Source of the DNA: Thermodesulfovibrio yellowstonii
GTDB lineage: Bacteria > Nitrospirota > Thermodesulfovibrionia > Thermodesulfovibrionales > Dissulfurispiraceae
NCBI GenBank assembly: GCA_020724365.1
Contig: DYHD01000012.1
Coordinates: 1 to 41,310 of the forward strand
Direction of reading: 5' to 3'
Length of the DNA stretch: 41,310 nucleotides
Numbering within the stretch: the stretch's first letter is position 1; every line of letters begins with the position of its first letter. The notes below the pieces were generated by a model, which was not told where the DNA came from, searched no databases, and was given only the letters and a program-made list of their open reading frames with translations. The position numbers and the translations under genes are program-made. This document shows, piece by piece, positions 1-9,768 of this stretch.

Positions 1-55
1 CCCCGATCAAGTCGGGGAATGACAGTCGAGTGAAATCGTAGTTTTTAGACAAGCT
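1..55 (-). repeat. Partial copy of MITE-like element (cut by window edge)
   Basis: Bases 1-51 are the exact reverse complement of 12335-12385, inside the complete element at 12330-12489. The visible end (40-55) matches that element's terminal inverted repeat with one mismatch. It includes the hairpin-forming CCCCGA/TCGGGG segment. The rest lies left of the window. This is seen directly; mobility is inferred. Confidence 0.85.
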
Positions 56-178
56 ATTAAGGGGTTATATTTTCATGTCCCTGTGAGCCAGAGGCTCATG
101 ATGTTTTAGGTAAGAATATAAGAATAAGAGCATTTGTGTCAACAAAACAAGCTGAGGCAGGGATAAAGACCGACTCCA

Positions 179-222
179 TTTATAAACAGACTATAGTTAG
201 TTTATAAACAGACTCTAGTTAG
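179..222. repeat. Tandem direct repeat, 2 x 22 bp, upstream of ubiX
   Basis: Two adjacent 22-base units (179-200 and 201-222) differ at one position; both begin TTTATAAACAGACT. They lie about 50 bases before the ubiX start. They could be paired binding sites for a regulator or a chance duplication. No protein is known to bind here. Confidence 0.6.
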
Positions 223-271
223 TTTTTTAGCATTTAAACAAATTAAACAACTTTAAGTTATAATAAATTCA

Positions 272-859
272 GTGAAAAGATATGTTTTAGCAATTACAGG
301 GGCAAGCGGTTCTATCTTCGGCATACGACTTCTTGAAGAACTCGCCAAGACATCAGAAGTTCATCTTATAGTATCTACTTCGGCTTTAGATATTATAAAC
401 ACAGAGGTAGGCATTGATTTATCTCAAAATCCCATGGAAAAAATCAGACAGCGGCTAAATGCTAAGTGCTTATTTTTGTATAATGACAACGATATGTGGT
501 CGCCTGTTGCGAGTGGTTCTTTTAAGACAGATGGGATGTTTGTTGTTCCTTGCTCTATGAAAACCCTTTCTGCAATTGCAAATGGCTATGCTAACAATCT
601 AATCGAGAGGGCTGCTGATGTAACGATAAAGGAGAAAAGACAGTTGCTTCTTTGTCCTCGTGAAATGCCATTTAGCCCAATACACTTGGAAAATATGTTG
701 AAACTTGCTCGGCTCGGTGTTGTTATAACACCACCTGCTATAGCTTTTTATCATCATCCGCAAACCATTGATGATATCATTGATTTCATAGTGGGGAAGA
801 TATTGGACTGCTTTAAAATAGACAATAACCTATTTAAAAGGTGGGGAGGAAAAGATTGA
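272..859 (+). CDS. ubiX: Flavin prenyltransferase UbiX/Pad1 family
   Basis: 195 aa with a GTG start. UbiX-family proteins prenylate FMN with dimethylallyl phosphate to make the prenyl-FMN cofactor used by UbiD-type decarboxylases, in the cytoplasm. Visible signatures are the GASGSIFG nucleotide-binding loop near residues 10-17, the PCSMKTL segment at 93-99, and the PREMP motif at 129-133 followed by the TPPAIAFY segment. Length is normal for the family. No ubiD partner is in the window, so the recipient enzyme (quinone or futalosine pathway, or aromatic decarboxylation) is not known from here. The stop overlaps the preferred hemH start, so the two are probably co-transcribed. Family assignment is firm; the pathway is inference. 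Confidence 0.93.
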   Translation: MKRYVLAITGASGSIFGIRLLEELAKTSEVHLIVSTSALDIINTEVGIDLSQNPMEKIRQRLNAKCLFLYNDNDMWSPVASGSFKTDGMFVVPCSMKTLSAIANGYANNLIERAADVTIKEKRQLLLCPREMPFSPIHLENMLKLARLGVVITPPAIAFYHHPQTIDDIIDFIVGKILDCFKIDNNLFKRWGGKD

Positions 860-1914
860 TTGGGGTTATTCTCTTAAACATGGGAGGTCCTGACTCATTG
901 GAGTCTGTGAAGCCTTTTCTGAAAAATCTTTTTTCTGATAGAGATATTATTAAATTAGGTCCCTCTTTTTTACAACAACCTCTATCTTCATTAATTATAA
1001 AAATGAAACTAAAAAAATCCATAGCAGCCTATAAGTTGATAGGGGGGAAGTCACCTCTTATTGATATTACATATCAGCAAGCTAAAGTGCTTGAAGAAGT
1101 TTTGAATGAACAGGAAGGAGACCTGCCAAGCTCTGATGGTTTTAGAGTTTATGTTGCAATGAGATACTGGCATCCATTTGCTATGCAGACGGTCAACCAA
1201 ATATACCACGATGGCATAAGAGAGATAATAGCAATTTCGCTTTATCCCCAATATTCCAAAGCTACTTCAGGTTCTTCCATAAAAAATCTTGCTGAGACAT
1301 TCGCTAATATTTCAAGAAAAGAAGTGGATATTCCCATAACATATAAAAAATCATTTGTTATTGATTACTCTTCATTTAAAGTGCATTTTGTTGCTTCTTG
1401 GCATGATCATCCGATATATATTGATTCACTTGTTGAAAAAATAAAAAGGGGATTTGAACTATTTCAGACAGGATTAAATATGAAGAAGCAGAAATTGCAT
1501 GTACCTGTGCTCTTCAGCGCCCACAGTCTGCCTCAGAAGTTTATTGAACAGGGCGATCCCTATGCCGAACAAACTAAAGAAACAATAAATGAAATACTCA
1601 AACATATTAATATAGATTGGCATCTTTCCTATCAAAGCAAGGCGGGTCCTGTAAAGTGGCTTGAACCATCTACTGAGGATATGATAGTTCGGCTTGCAAA
1701 AAAAGGCATCAAGAATTTGCTCATTGTGCCGATAAGTTTTGTTTCTGACCACATAGAGACCCTCTATGAGATAGATATGCTCTATAAAGACATAGCAAAT
1801 AAGCATGGTATAAATCTTCAAAGAACTGAATCATTAAACACATCACCTAAATTTATAGAGGCTTTAAGTGATATAGCTAAATCGCACGCAAAACACCTCT
1901 CTCTATTTAAATAA
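856..1914 (+). CDS. hemH: Ferrochelatase
   Basis: Inserts Fe(II) into a porphyrin (protoporphyrin IX or coproporphyrin III) late in heme synthesis. The protein opens with the family signature IGVILLNMGGPDS. It carries the catalytic-histidine segment VLFSAHSLP, then YQSKAGPVKWLEP and the VPISFVSDHIETLYEID segment, whose glutamate is conserved. The frame is open from GTG 841, but I prefer TTG 856. It has GGGAGG at 844-849 with 6-nt spacing, gives the usual short N-terminus, and overlaps the ubiX stop by two bases as in translational coupling. The GTG start would add five residues. No other heme gene is present, so which porphyrin it metallates cannot be told. Confidence 0.93.
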   Translation: MIGVILLNMGGPDSLESVKPFLKNLFSDRDIIKLGPSFLQQPLSSLIIKMKLKKSIAAYKLIGGKSPLIDITYQQAKVLEEVLNEQEGDLPSSDGFRVYVAMRYWHPFAMQTVNQIYHDGIREIIAISLYPQYSKATSGSSIKNLAETFANISRKEVDIPITYKKSFVIDYSSFKVHFVASWHDHPIYIDSLVEKIKRGFELFQTGLNMKKQKLHVPVLFSAHSLPQKFIEQGDPYAEQTKETINEILKHINIDWHLSYQSKAGPVKWLEPSTEDMIVRLAKKGIKNLLIVPISFVSDHIETLYEIDMLYKDIANKHGINLQRTESLNTSPKFIEALSDIAKSHAKHLSLFK

Positions 1915-1947
1915 TCTTGAAAGATGCAAACTATTTTGATGAAATGG

Positions 1948-2916
1948 TTATCTTAAAGTAATCTTTGCAACCCTATCCAGCACATGAACAGTATCAACAA
2001 ATCTTATCTGTTTTGTTCTTGAAGATAAAATCAGCGAATGGGTTCTTGCTCCGCCCCCGAAAAAGCTAACTCCATTTAAGATATCTCCTTTTGTAACGCC
2101 TGTTGCAACAAATATTATATTTTCGCCAGGCGCAAGATCATCAGTCGTATAAACCTTATCTTCACTCATGTCCATACCCATTTCCTTAGCTCTCTTTTTC
2201 TCTTCATCACTTCTCCATCGCATCCTTGCCTGTATCTCTCCACCAAGGCATTTGACTGCTGCAGCAGATAAGACACCTTCTGGAGCCCCACCAATGCCCA
2301 TTAAGGCATGAATGCCTGTTCCCTCAACAATAGCTGCAATAGCTGGGGTTATATCCCCATCACTGATGAGCTTAATCCTTGCCCCTGCTGCCCTCACATC
2401 CTTAACTAATTGTTCATGTCTAGGCCTATCGAGTATTACTACGACAAGGTCGTCAACATCCCTACCCATAGCTTTTGCTATATTATTAAGATTTTCTTTG
2501 ACTGATGCCCTGATATCAACAACACCTTTTGCCGCTGGTCTTACTACAAGCTTGTCCATATATGTATCAGGGCAGAAAAGAAGCCCATCTTTTTCAGCTA
2601 CTGCCATAACGGCTAGAGCATTTGGTGAACCTGTAGCGCAAAGATTCGTTCCCTCAAGAGGGTCAACGGCTATATCAACCTCAAAATCGCCGCCGCAGCC
2701 AACTTCTTCTCCGATGAAAAGCATGGGTGCTTCATCTCTTTCTCCTTCTCCGATGACAACTCTGCCATGTATAGGGATATCATTCAAAGTAGTGCGCATT
2801 GCATTGACTGCAGCCCTGTCAGCATCCTTTCTATCCCCCTTGCCCATCAGTCTTGCGGCTGCAATAGCAGCTGCTTCAGTTACACGGAGAATATCCAATG
2901 TCAGCATCTTTTCCAT
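1948..2916 (-). CDS. glpX: Class II fructose-1,6-bisphosphatase (GlpX type)
   Basis: 322 aa. Hydrolyses fructose-1,6-bisphosphate to fructose-6-phosphate in gluconeogenesis. Supporting motifs are the N-terminal [19 protein letters not shown], the [11 protein letters not shown] and DPLEGTN metal-binding motifs (DPLEGTN is the inositol-phosphatase-like signature), and [13 protein letters not shown]. Length matches the family. The ATG start has AAGGAG with good spacing on the minus strand. That ribosome site and the first 41 nt lie inside the 3' end of carB, suggesting translational coupling. Convergent with hemH, 33 bases apart, with no obvious terminator between them. Confidence 0.96.
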   Translation of the reverse strand: MEKMLTLDILRVTEAAAIAAARLMGKGDRKDADRAAVNAMRTTLNDIPIHGRVVIGEGERDEAPMLFIGEEVGCGGDFEVDIAVDPLEGTNLCATGSPNALAVMAVAEKDGLLFCPDTYMDKLVVRPAAKGVVDIRASVKENLNNIAKAMGRDVDDLVVVILDRPRHEQLVKDVRAAGARIKLISDGDITPAIAAIVEGTGIHALMGIGGAPEGVLSAAAVKCLGGEIQARMRWRSDEEKKRAKEMGMDMSEDKVYTTDDLAPGENIIFVATGVTKGDILNGVSFFGGGARTHSLILSSRTKQIRFVDTVHVLDRVAKITLR

Positions 2917-5900
2917 AATCTTCTCTCCTTATATGATATTCTTGTATTGATTTAATGCTCAATTCTTTTTTCAATAAGCTCTCAATTGCTAATATAAGAG
3001 CCCTCGCACCTGAAATTGTAGTAGTGTAAGGAACTTTGTATTGAATTGCACTTCTTCTTATATACATTGAATCTTTTTGCGACTGTAAACTCTGCGGTGT
3101 GTTTATTATAAAGTGTATCTGCGAATTCTTGATCATATCTACAATATGAGGTCTGCCTTCAGATAATTTATTGACAATCTCTACATTAATGCCATTTTTC
3201 TGAAGGTAGTTAGCAGTTCCTCTCGTGGAAACGAGATTAAAGTTTAAATCAGAAAGCTTTTTTGCAACCTCTACTACACTTGCCTTATCCGTATCTTTTA
3301 TACTAATAAAAATGGTTCCAGAGGTAGGAATGCGATTGTTGCTCGCCATTTGTGCTTTGGCATATGCTAATCCAAAATCTTCATCTATTCCCATTACCTC
3401 ACCAGTAGATTTCATCTCAGGACCCAAAATAACATCTACTCCTTGAAACTTATCAAAAGGAAATACAGCTTCTTTGACTGCAATATGTGAGAATGTAATA
3501 TCTTCTGTCAGACCAAGATCCTTTAATCTTCTGCCAACCATCACTTTAGCCGCAAATTTTATGAGAGGTGCCCCTATAGTTTTGCTTACATAAGGTATTG
3601 TTCTGGATGCCCTTGGATTAACCTCGAGAATATATATGTCTTTATCTTTAACTGCAAATTGGACATTCATTAAGCCAATTACATTCAATTCCTTTGCGAG
3701 GGCTATAGTTTGTAGCTTAATTGAATCAACTATAGAGTCAGGAAGTGTATATGGAGGCAAGGAACAAGCAGAATCCCCTGAATGTATTCCAGCTTCCTCA
3801 ATATGCTCCATCACTCCACCTATAATAACATCCTCTCCATCTGCTATAGCGTCAACATCCACTTCAATAGCATCAGAGAGATATTTATCAATCAATATTG
3901 GGTGATCAGGTGATATGCTTACAGCTCTTTGCATATAATCTATCAGAGATACTTCATTATGGACTATTTCCATTGCTCGACCACCCAATACATAGGAAGG
4001 CCTTACAACCACTGGGAAGCCTATTTTTTTGGCTGCGGTGACAGCATCTTCAATAGACATAGCGGTCTCATTTTCGGGCTGTCTAAGGTTCAATTTATGA
4101 AGCAACTCCTTAAACCTCTTTCTATCTTCTGCTCTATCTATTGAATCTGATGATGTCCCTAATATTTTAATACCTTCTTTTTCAAGTGGCATTGCCAACT
4201 TTAGAGGGGTCTGTCCGCCGAATTGAACGACAACGCCTTCTGGTTTCTCTAATTCAATTATATTCAAAACATCCTCTATCGTTAAAGGTTCAAAATAAAG
4301 CTTATCAGCGGTATCATAATCTGTGCTTACAGTCTCAGGATTACAGTTTATCATGATGGTTTCATATCCTTCTTCTTTCAATGCAAAGACGGCTTGGACG
4401 CAACAATAATCGAACTCGATTCCCTGTCCAATCCTATTTGGACCCGAACCTAGAATAATAACTTTTTTATTTACTGATGGGTGAGCTTCATTTTCTATAA
4501 TGATATTTAAATCTCCACATTTTGATCCCTGAATCCTATAAAATGGTCTCTCGTAGGACGAATAAAAATAGGGGGTATAAGCTTCGAATTCCGCAGCACA
4601 AGTATCTACAAGTTTATATACAGGCTTTAATGAATATTGTTTTCTAAGTCCCCTTACAGCCTCTTCAGTCAATCCAGAAAGTTCGGCGATCCTCTTGTCA
4701 GAATATCCATACTTTTTAGCTTCATACAATATTTCATATTTATCTGAAGGATTTGCTGAGATACCCTTAATTTTCGATTCCATATCAATGATTTGTTGAA
4801 TATTTTTCAAAAACCATTGATCAACACGAGTAAGCTCATGAATCTCATCTAATCCCATCCCACTTCTTATTGCATGAGCTATATACCATATCCTCTCAGA
4901 ATTAGGTATCCTTAATTTTGACTTCAATTCTCTAATACCAACTTTGGGTGATTCCAGTCCTGATGAGCCAACCTCAAGACTTCTTAATGCCTTCTGGAGT
5001 GATTCCTTGAATGTTCTGCCTATTGCCATTGCTTCGCCTACTGACTTCATTTGAGTCATAAGCGTGCTGTCTGCATCAGGGAATTTTTCAAATGTGAAAC
5101 GAGGCATTTTAGTAACAACATAATCAATAGTAGGCTCAAATGAGGCTGGTGTTTCTTTTGTGATATCATTTCTGAGCTCATCAAGGGTATAGCCTACTGC
5201 AAGTTTAGCAGCAATCTTTGCTATAGGAAACCCTGTGGCTTTACTTGCCAATGCTGAACTTCTCGAGACCCTTGGATTCATTTCTATTACAACCATATGT
5301 CCATTAGCAGGGTTGACTGCAAACTGAATATTAGATCCCCCGGTTTCAACCCCGATTTCTCTTATTACAGCAATTGCAGCATCACGCATTATCTGATATT
5401 CCTTATCTGTAAGGGTCTGGGCGGGAGCTACAGTGATAGAATCACCTGTATGGACACCCATAGGATCGAGATTCTCGATAGAGCATATTATTATCACATT
5501 ATCCATCATATCCCGTACTACTTCAAGCTCATATTCCTTCCAGCCCAAAACTGATTCTTCTATCAAAACCTGACTGACAGGACTAAGCTTTAACGCTTTA
5601 TCAAGCATTTCAGCATATTCCTCGATGTTATATGCTATACCTCCACCTGTGCCTCCAAGAGTAAAAGCAGGTCTAAGGATTGCAGGGAATCCTATTTTAT
5701 CAATTATTGCAAGTCCTTCATTGAGAGTTGTCACAGTCTGACTGGTGGGAACATCGAGTCCTATCTTTTGCATAGACTGCTTGAAGAGCTCCCTGTCCTC
5801 AGCCTTCTTTATTGCAGGCAATTTTGCTCCTATCAGTTCAACATTATATTTATTCAAAATGCCTGATTCCGACAATTGAACGGCAAGATTTAAAGCGGTC

Positions 5901-6178
5901 TGACCACCCATAGTCGGTAGGAGTGCATCTGGTCTCTCTTTCTTTATTATTAGTTCTAAAATCTCCTTTGTAAGCGGCTCAATATATGTAGCATCAGCCA
6001 TTTCTGGGTCAGTCATTATAGTAGCAGGGTTAGAATTAACAAGAACCACTTTAAAACCTTCTTCCCTCAAAGCCTTACATGCCTGTGTCCCAGAATAATC
6101 GAATTCACATGCCTGACCTATTATTATAGGTCCAGAGCCGATTAAGAGTATTTTGTTTATATCACTTCTTTTAGGCAT
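2876..6178 (-). CDS. carB: Carbamoyl-phosphate synthase large subunit
   Basis: About 1100 aa, full length. With CarA it makes carbamoyl phosphate from glutamine, bicarbonate and two ATP for arginine and pyrimidine synthesis. Two homologous halves are visible. The first begins [20 protein letters not shown] and holds an ATP-grasp fold at roughly 130-330. The second begins [21 protein letters not shown] and holds a second ATP-grasp at roughly 680-860. A C-terminal MGS-like allosteric domain follows (about 935-1070). I choose ATG 6178 over the TTG one codon upstream because AAGGAG at 6185-6190 then has 6-nt spacing. The C-terminus carries extra charged residues read through the glpX start region. 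carA is not in the window. Confidence 0.97.
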   Translation of the reverse strand: MPKRSDINKILLIGSGPIIIGQACEFDYSGTQACKALREEGFKVVLVNSNPATIMTDPEMADATYIEPLTKEILELIIKKERPDALLPTMGGQTALNLAVQLSESGILNKYNVELIGAKLPAIKKAEDRELFKQSMQKIGLDVPTSQTVTTLNEGLAIIDKIGFPAILRPAFTLGGTGGGIAYNIEEYAEMLDKALKLSPVSQVLIEESVLGWKEYELEVVRDMMDNVIIICSIENLDPMGVHTGDSITVAPAQTLTDKEYQIMRDAAIAVIREIGVETGGSNIQFAVNPANGHMVVIEMNPRVSRSSALASKATGFPIAKIAAKLAVGYTLDELRNDITKETPASFEPTIDYVVTKMPRFTFEKFPDADSTLMTQMKSVGEAMAIGRTFKESLQKALRSLEVGSSGLESPKVGIRELKSKLRIPNSERIWYIAHAIRSGMGLDEIHELTRVDQWFLKNIQQIIDMESKIKGISANPSDKYEILYEAKKYGYSDKRIAELSGLTEEAVRGLRKQYSLKPVYKLVDTCAAEFEAYTPYFYSSYERPFYRIQGSKCGDLNIIIENEAHPSVNKKVIILGSGPNRIGQGIEFDYCCVQAVFALKEEGYETIMINCNPETVSTDYDTADKLYFEPLTIEDVLNIIELEKPEGVVVQFGGQTPLKLAMPLEKEGIKILGTSSDSIDRAEDRKRFKELLHKLNLRQPENETAMSIEDAVTAAKKIGFPVVVRPSYVLGGRAMEIVHNEVSLIDYMQRAVSISPDHPILIDKYLSDAIEVDVDAIADGEDVIIGGVMEHIEEAGIHSGDSACSLPPYTLPDSIVDSIKLQTIALAKELNVIGLMNVQFAVKDKDIYILEVNPRASRTIPYVSKTIGAPLIKFAAKVMVGRRLKDLGLTEDITFSHIAVKEAVFPFDKFQGVDVILGPEMKSTGEVMGIDEDFGLAYAKAQMASNNRIPTSGTIFISIKDTDKASVVEVAKKLSDLNFNLVSTRGTANYLQKNGINVEIVNKLSEGRPHIVDMIKNSQIHFIINTPQSLQSQKDSMYIRRSAIQYKVPYTTTISGARALILAIESLLKKELSIKSIQEYHIRREDYGKDADIGYSPCN

Positions 6179-6403
6179 CAAAAACTCCTTTATTTACTTA
6201 TAGTTACTTAAGCCATTATGTTATATTTAAATAACAGGGTTATAATAATGCTTTTCAGACTTAATGCATCAAATAGAGTTAGGTTTATAATTGCTTTAAT
6301 ATCGTAAGAGATAATATATAACAGTAAGAATTACAGCTAATAATATACCATAAGCTTGGAAATTAGATATAATATTTAGTCTAATATTTTATAATATAAA
6401 TTT

Positions 6404-6904
6404 ATGCAAGATTCTGAACACATAATCACCTCATCACCGCGTGGCACAGCTATTTATGCATTAACCAATAGGCCTAACCCTCGAATTGACTTCCTTGTTA
6501 AAGAAGACTCAAATTTCATAAAACAACTCACTACAAAAACAAAGATTGCTATAAGGGCAAGGTTTTTTAATAGAAATCGAATTGGCTTGATATTGACGAT
6601 GTTTCAAATAGGAAGTGATTCAGACTATATATTCAGCACCTTCTGGAATTACCATGCAGAAAATGGCAGAATCGTCTTTGCATTAATGTCTAAACAAGAA
6701 GATATGGCATTTCACTTTTATGGAGACACAGGAACAATAGAACAATCAATGCTTATTGGAAATAGTTTTCGTAATTTTTTTAAGGCGGCTATCCGACAAA
6801 TAGATACCCTATCTTCATGGAGTGCAGAACAATTTGAGAAAGAAAAAGTAGAAATTTTAAATACTTATCCTACCACTATAGCCCTTTGGGAAGCAATAAA
6901 ATGA
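6404..6904 (+). CDS. Hypothetical protein, 166 aa, not recognised
   Basis: I do not recognise this protein. It has no signal peptide, membrane segment or cysteine motif. It looks like a soluble mixed alpha/beta protein with a strongly patterned centre (IGLILTMFQIGSDSDYIF then FSTFWNYHAENG), a FHFYGDTGTIEQSMLIGN stretch, and a helical C-terminus rich in Glu and Lys. The centre could be a small beta-sheet domain, but that is inference. It stands alone: carB diverges 222 bases upstream, and 280 bases including a repeat separate it from the oxidase downstream. No clear Shine-Dalgarno sequence precedes the ATG. Continuous coding with sensible amino acid composition supports a real gene. Confidence 0.7.
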   Translation: MQDSEHIITSSPRGTAIYALTNRPNPRIDFLVKEDSNFIKQLTTKTKIAIRARFFNRNRIGLILTMFQIGSDSDYIFSTFWNYHAENGRIVFALMSKQEDMAFHFYGDTGTIEQSMLIGNSFRNFFKAAIRQIDTLSSWSAEQFEKEKVEILNTYPTTIALWEAIK

Positions 6905-7071
6905 TATTTTTCTTTATTTTTATGTTAATATTTCTTTTTGACTTAGCTCAATTTTAGCTATTTAACCAAAAAATTGCATATATATTATTTTGATTTTTCA
7001 GGTTAATTAATAAGGGGTAATGTCAAAAGTTTTATGAAAAAAGAGGGAAAGATATGAAACCACAGAATTTC

Positions 7072-7145
7072 ACCACAGAGGTCACAGAGGGGATGCAACA
7101 GAATTCCTCTTAACTTATTAATATTTTCTCTGTGTTCTCTGTGGT
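7072..7145. repeat. Imperfect inverted repeat of CACAGAG motifs
   Basis: The left arm (7072-7090) has the form ACCACAGAGGTCACAGAGG. The right arm (7128-7145) is nearly its reverse complement, separated by about 37 AT-rich bases. Within each arm CACAGAG is itself repeated. It sits just ahead of the multicopper oxidase, so it may lie in the 5' leader. It resembles dispersed palindromic repeats seen in many bacterial genomes; its function is unknown. Confidence 0.65.
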
Positions 7146-7184
7146 TAATTTTAACAATACTTAATAAGGAAATAGGAGGTATTG

Positions 7185-8396
7185 ATGAGACGGCGTGATT
7201 TTTTAAAAAATTCAGCTCTTATTTTAGGCTCTCTTGCGATAGCTAAAAATGGCGCAGCTCAAGATATTCATATTCATAAAGGACATGAAATGCCTCCCAT
7301 GCCGCATGATATGAAGATGCACATGCCTCTGGGCTGGTTAGACCCAAACATTAAATTATCAACACCACCACCATTAATGGGCAAACAAATGGGGTATATT
7401 ATCACACCTAATGTCCTTCCACTCGGCTATGAGATAGATAAAAATGTGAAAGTATTTAGTTTGATTGCTCAACCTGTAGAACATTATATCCTTGATGGGG
7501 AACCTTCTGAAGGTTCTATATGGGATAAGGTGCATAAGGCAAAGGGTATGATGCCGGGTATGTATCTTCCCAAGAAAATAAAGGGGTGGGGCTTTAATGG
7601 CTCTATTCCAGGGCCGACCATCGAGGCATACGAAGGTGACAGGGTTCGCTTAATCGTTAAAAATGAACTACCCGAGCCGACCTCAATACATTGGCATGGG
7701 CTTGAAGTGCCAAATGAAATGGATGGAGCTGGTGGAGTTACGCAGCCTCCTATTAACCCGGGAGAGACCTTTATTTATGAATTTACCCTTTATCAAAATG
7801 GCACATTTATGTATCACTCAGGCTTTAATGAAAAAAAGCAGGTTGCAATGGGACTTGGAGGCATGTTTATCATACATCCTAAGAAATACAAACAAAAAAT
7901 TGATAAAGACTTTGCAATACTGATTCAAGAATGGAAATTTATTGCTGGAAATGAAAACCCTGATGTCACATCCACAGACCCTAATTGGTTTACATTCAAT
8001 GCAAAGGCAGCTCCTAGCACGGAGATTCTCACTGTAAATCAGGGCGACAGGGTAAGGATACGATTTGGCAATCTAAGCAATCAAAACGCCCATCCTATTC
8101 ATCTTCATGGCTATACATGGAATATTGTTGGAACAGAAGGCGGTCCTATCCCTAAGTCTGCCCAATGGCCCGGAAATACTGTGGATGTCTCTCCGGGCAC
8201 AGTGCGAGATGTGGAATTCAATGCGTGGAATCCGGGATACTGGCACTTTCACTGCCATAAACTCCACCACACGGTGAATGCCCATGCTGATATGCCTATG
8301 GGTGTTATGCCGATGGGAGGGATGACTACATTTCTGAGTGTTATACCAAAAGAAAAGGATGCCAGATGGAGACATCCAAGGGAGGGTAAGATATGA
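7185..8396 (+). CDS. Tat-exported multicopper oxidase
   Basis: 403 aa from ATG 7185, chosen over TTG 7182 because AGGAGG (7174-7179) then has 5-nt spacing. The N-terminus RRRDFLKNSALILGSLAIA is a twin-arginine signal, so the protein is probably folded with copper and exported to the periplasm. A Met/His-rich stretch follows (about 28-48). Copper motifs are HWHG at 169-172, HPIHLHG at 303-309 and HFHCHKLHH at 354-362, with C357, H303 and H362 as expected type 1 ligands. The second motif, normally HxH, reads YHSGF: H211 is present but residue 213 is Gly. A trinuclear-centre ligand may therefore be absent. Gene order with a TolC-like protein suggests copper handling. Oxidation of Cu(I) is inferred. 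Confidence 0.9.
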   Translation: MRRRDFLKNSALILGSLAIAKNGAAQDIHIHKGHEMPPMPHDMKMHMPLGWLDPNIKLSTPPPLMGKQMGYIITPNVLPLGYEIDKNVKVFSLIAQPVEHYILDGEPSEGSIWDKVHKAKGMMPGMYLPKKIKGWGFNGSIPGPTIEAYEGDRVRLIVKNELPEPTSIHWHGLEVPNEMDGAGGVTQPPINPGETFIYEFTLYQNGTFMYHSGFNEKKQVAMGLGGMFIIHPKKYKQKIDKDFAILIQEWKFIAGNENPDVTSTDPNWFTFNAKAAPSTEILTVNQGDRVRIRFGNLSNQNAHPIHLHGYTWNIVGTEGGPIPKSAQWPGNTVDVSPGTVRDVEFNAWNPGYWHFHCHKLHHTVNAHADMPMGVMPMGGMTTFLSVIPKEKDARWRHPREGKI

Positions 8397-9757
8397 GATG
8401 TTTTATCTTCACTATTATTTTATTTCTTACAGGATGCGCAAGTGTTCAAATTCAGGAGGAATGGGCAAAGGTTAATCACTACAGTGTCGAACAAACAGGT
8501 GTAAAGATTAAATGGCAACAATCTGAAGAGGATGCAAAGGCTTCGAATGAGGAGGTAAGAAGGCTTCTGGATAGCGGCATTACAATGGAGGAAGCTGTAA
8601 AAGTCGCCCTTCTTAATAATCAAAATTTACAGGCGGCATTTGAAGAAATCGGCATAGCAAAGGCGGATTTAGTGCAGGCAGGGCTATTTTCTAATCCCAA
8701 CCTTTCTGCACTTTTTCGATTCCCCTTCGGAGCAGGCAGCACAGGCATTGAAGCATCTGGTTCATTAAATATAGCAGATTTCTGGCAGATTCCCATCCGC
8801 AAAAAAGTTGCTGCTGCAAGACTTGAAAGTGCAATGCTTCGGGTCTCTGAAGAAATATTAAACACCGCTGCAGAAGCAAAAAGAGCTTATATCAACTATT
8901 CAGCCTTATCATCAATTCGAGATGAATTGATGAGGACAAAGGATCATATGGAAGAGTGGAAAGACCATTTGATATACAGAAAGCAATTCGGATATGCGAG
9001 TGAATTGGATATTTATATGGCAACTGCATCAGTTATCGAGACTGAACTCGAGTTTGCAAAAATAGAGAGTGAATTATTGATTTCAAGATACAGATTAAAT
9101 CGAGCATTAGGATTATCTTTTGAACAGTCTGATTATGAATTAGTAGGAGATTTACCCCAAGAAATCATTCAATTACCAGAATTAGAACAGTTGATTTCCT
9201 ATGCCCTTGTAAACAGGCCTGATATACAAATAGCAAGGAAGCATGTTGAGGACTCAAAAAGTGCTTTAGCCTTAGAGCGTAGCCGCATATTCAGCAATGT
9301 TGAGATTGGAGTAGGTTATGAAAGAGACACAGACAGAGATGAATCTATAGGTCCCGAGATAAGCCTTCATCTCCCAATCTTCGATCAGAATCAAGCTCAA
9401 ATAGCAAAGGCTGAATACAAGCTTAGGCAGTCGGAAAAGAAATTAAACGCTAAAATCGGCAAGGTTAAGGAAGAAGTTTCAGTTGCTTTTGAAAGGCTAA
9501 GGCAATTAGGCAAAAAGATGAATATTATAAAGACGCAGATTCTGCCTGCGCGCGATGCAGCCATAAAGTATGCAGAAAAATACTTTAATGCAATGCAGAT
9601 TAATATGCTTTATCTACTTGAAGCACAACAGAATCTTCTGGAGACAAATAGAGATTATCTCAATACACTTAAAGAATATCATGAGCAGGCTATCGAACTT
9701 GAAAGGCTCACAGGCAGAGTAGTAGCTAAAGAGTTTAAAAATCAAGCAACAAACTAA
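8393..9757 (+). CDS. TolC-family outer membrane lipoprotein (CusC/OprM-like)
   Basis: 454 aa. The start overlaps the oxidase stop by ATGA, so the two are translationally coupled. The N-terminus is a lipoprotein signal with lipobox LTGC (Cys15), as in CusC/OprM-type efflux ducts rather than TolC itself. Two outer-membrane-efflux repeats are visible. The first includes EAVKVALLNNQNLQAAFEEI and the second includes NRPDIQIARKHVEDSKSAL; long amphipathic helices rich in Ala, Glu and Lys follow each. The family forms trimeric channels that take substrate from inner-membrane pumps. No RND pump or adaptor is nearby, so the partner must be elsewhere or the duct works with the periplasmic oxidase. Metal export is inferred from the neighbour. 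Confidence 0.9.
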   Translation: MRCFIFTIILFLTGCASVQIQEEWAKVNHYSVEQTGVKIKWQQSEEDAKASNEEVRRLLDSGITMEEAVKVALLNNQNLQAAFEEIGIAKADLVQAGLFSNPNLSALFRFPFGAGSTGIEASGSLNIADFWQIPIRKKVAAARLESAMLRVSEEILNTAAEAKRAYINYSALSSIRDELMRTKDHMEEWKDHLIYRKQFGYASELDIYMATASVIETELEFAKIESELLISRYRLNRALGLSFEQSDYELVGDLPQEIIQLPELEQLISYALVNRPDIQIARKHVEDSKSALALERSRIFSNVEIGVGYERDTDRDESIGPEISLHLPIFDQNQAQIAKAEYKLRQSEKKLNAKIGKVKEEVSVAFERLRQLGKKMNIIKTQILPARDAAIKYAEKYFNAMQINMLYLLEAQQNLLETNRDYLNTLKEYHEQAIELERLTGRVVAKEFKNQATN

Positions 9758-9768
9758 TAACCAACAAT

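Noticed and set aside
179..222. CRISPR array
   Set aside because: Only two directly abutting units with no spacers and no cas genes nearby.
259..264. TATAAT as -10 box of ubiX
   Set aside because: Only 7 bases before the start codon, with no -35 match at 16-18 bases upstream.
834..1022. 62-aa minus frame over the hemH start
   Set aside because: Antisense of hemH with no motif or ribosome site.
2312..2950. 212-aa frame opposite glpX
   Set aside because: Antisense shadow of glpX, whose motifs are clear; Ser/Thr/Ala-rich composition is typical of such shadows.
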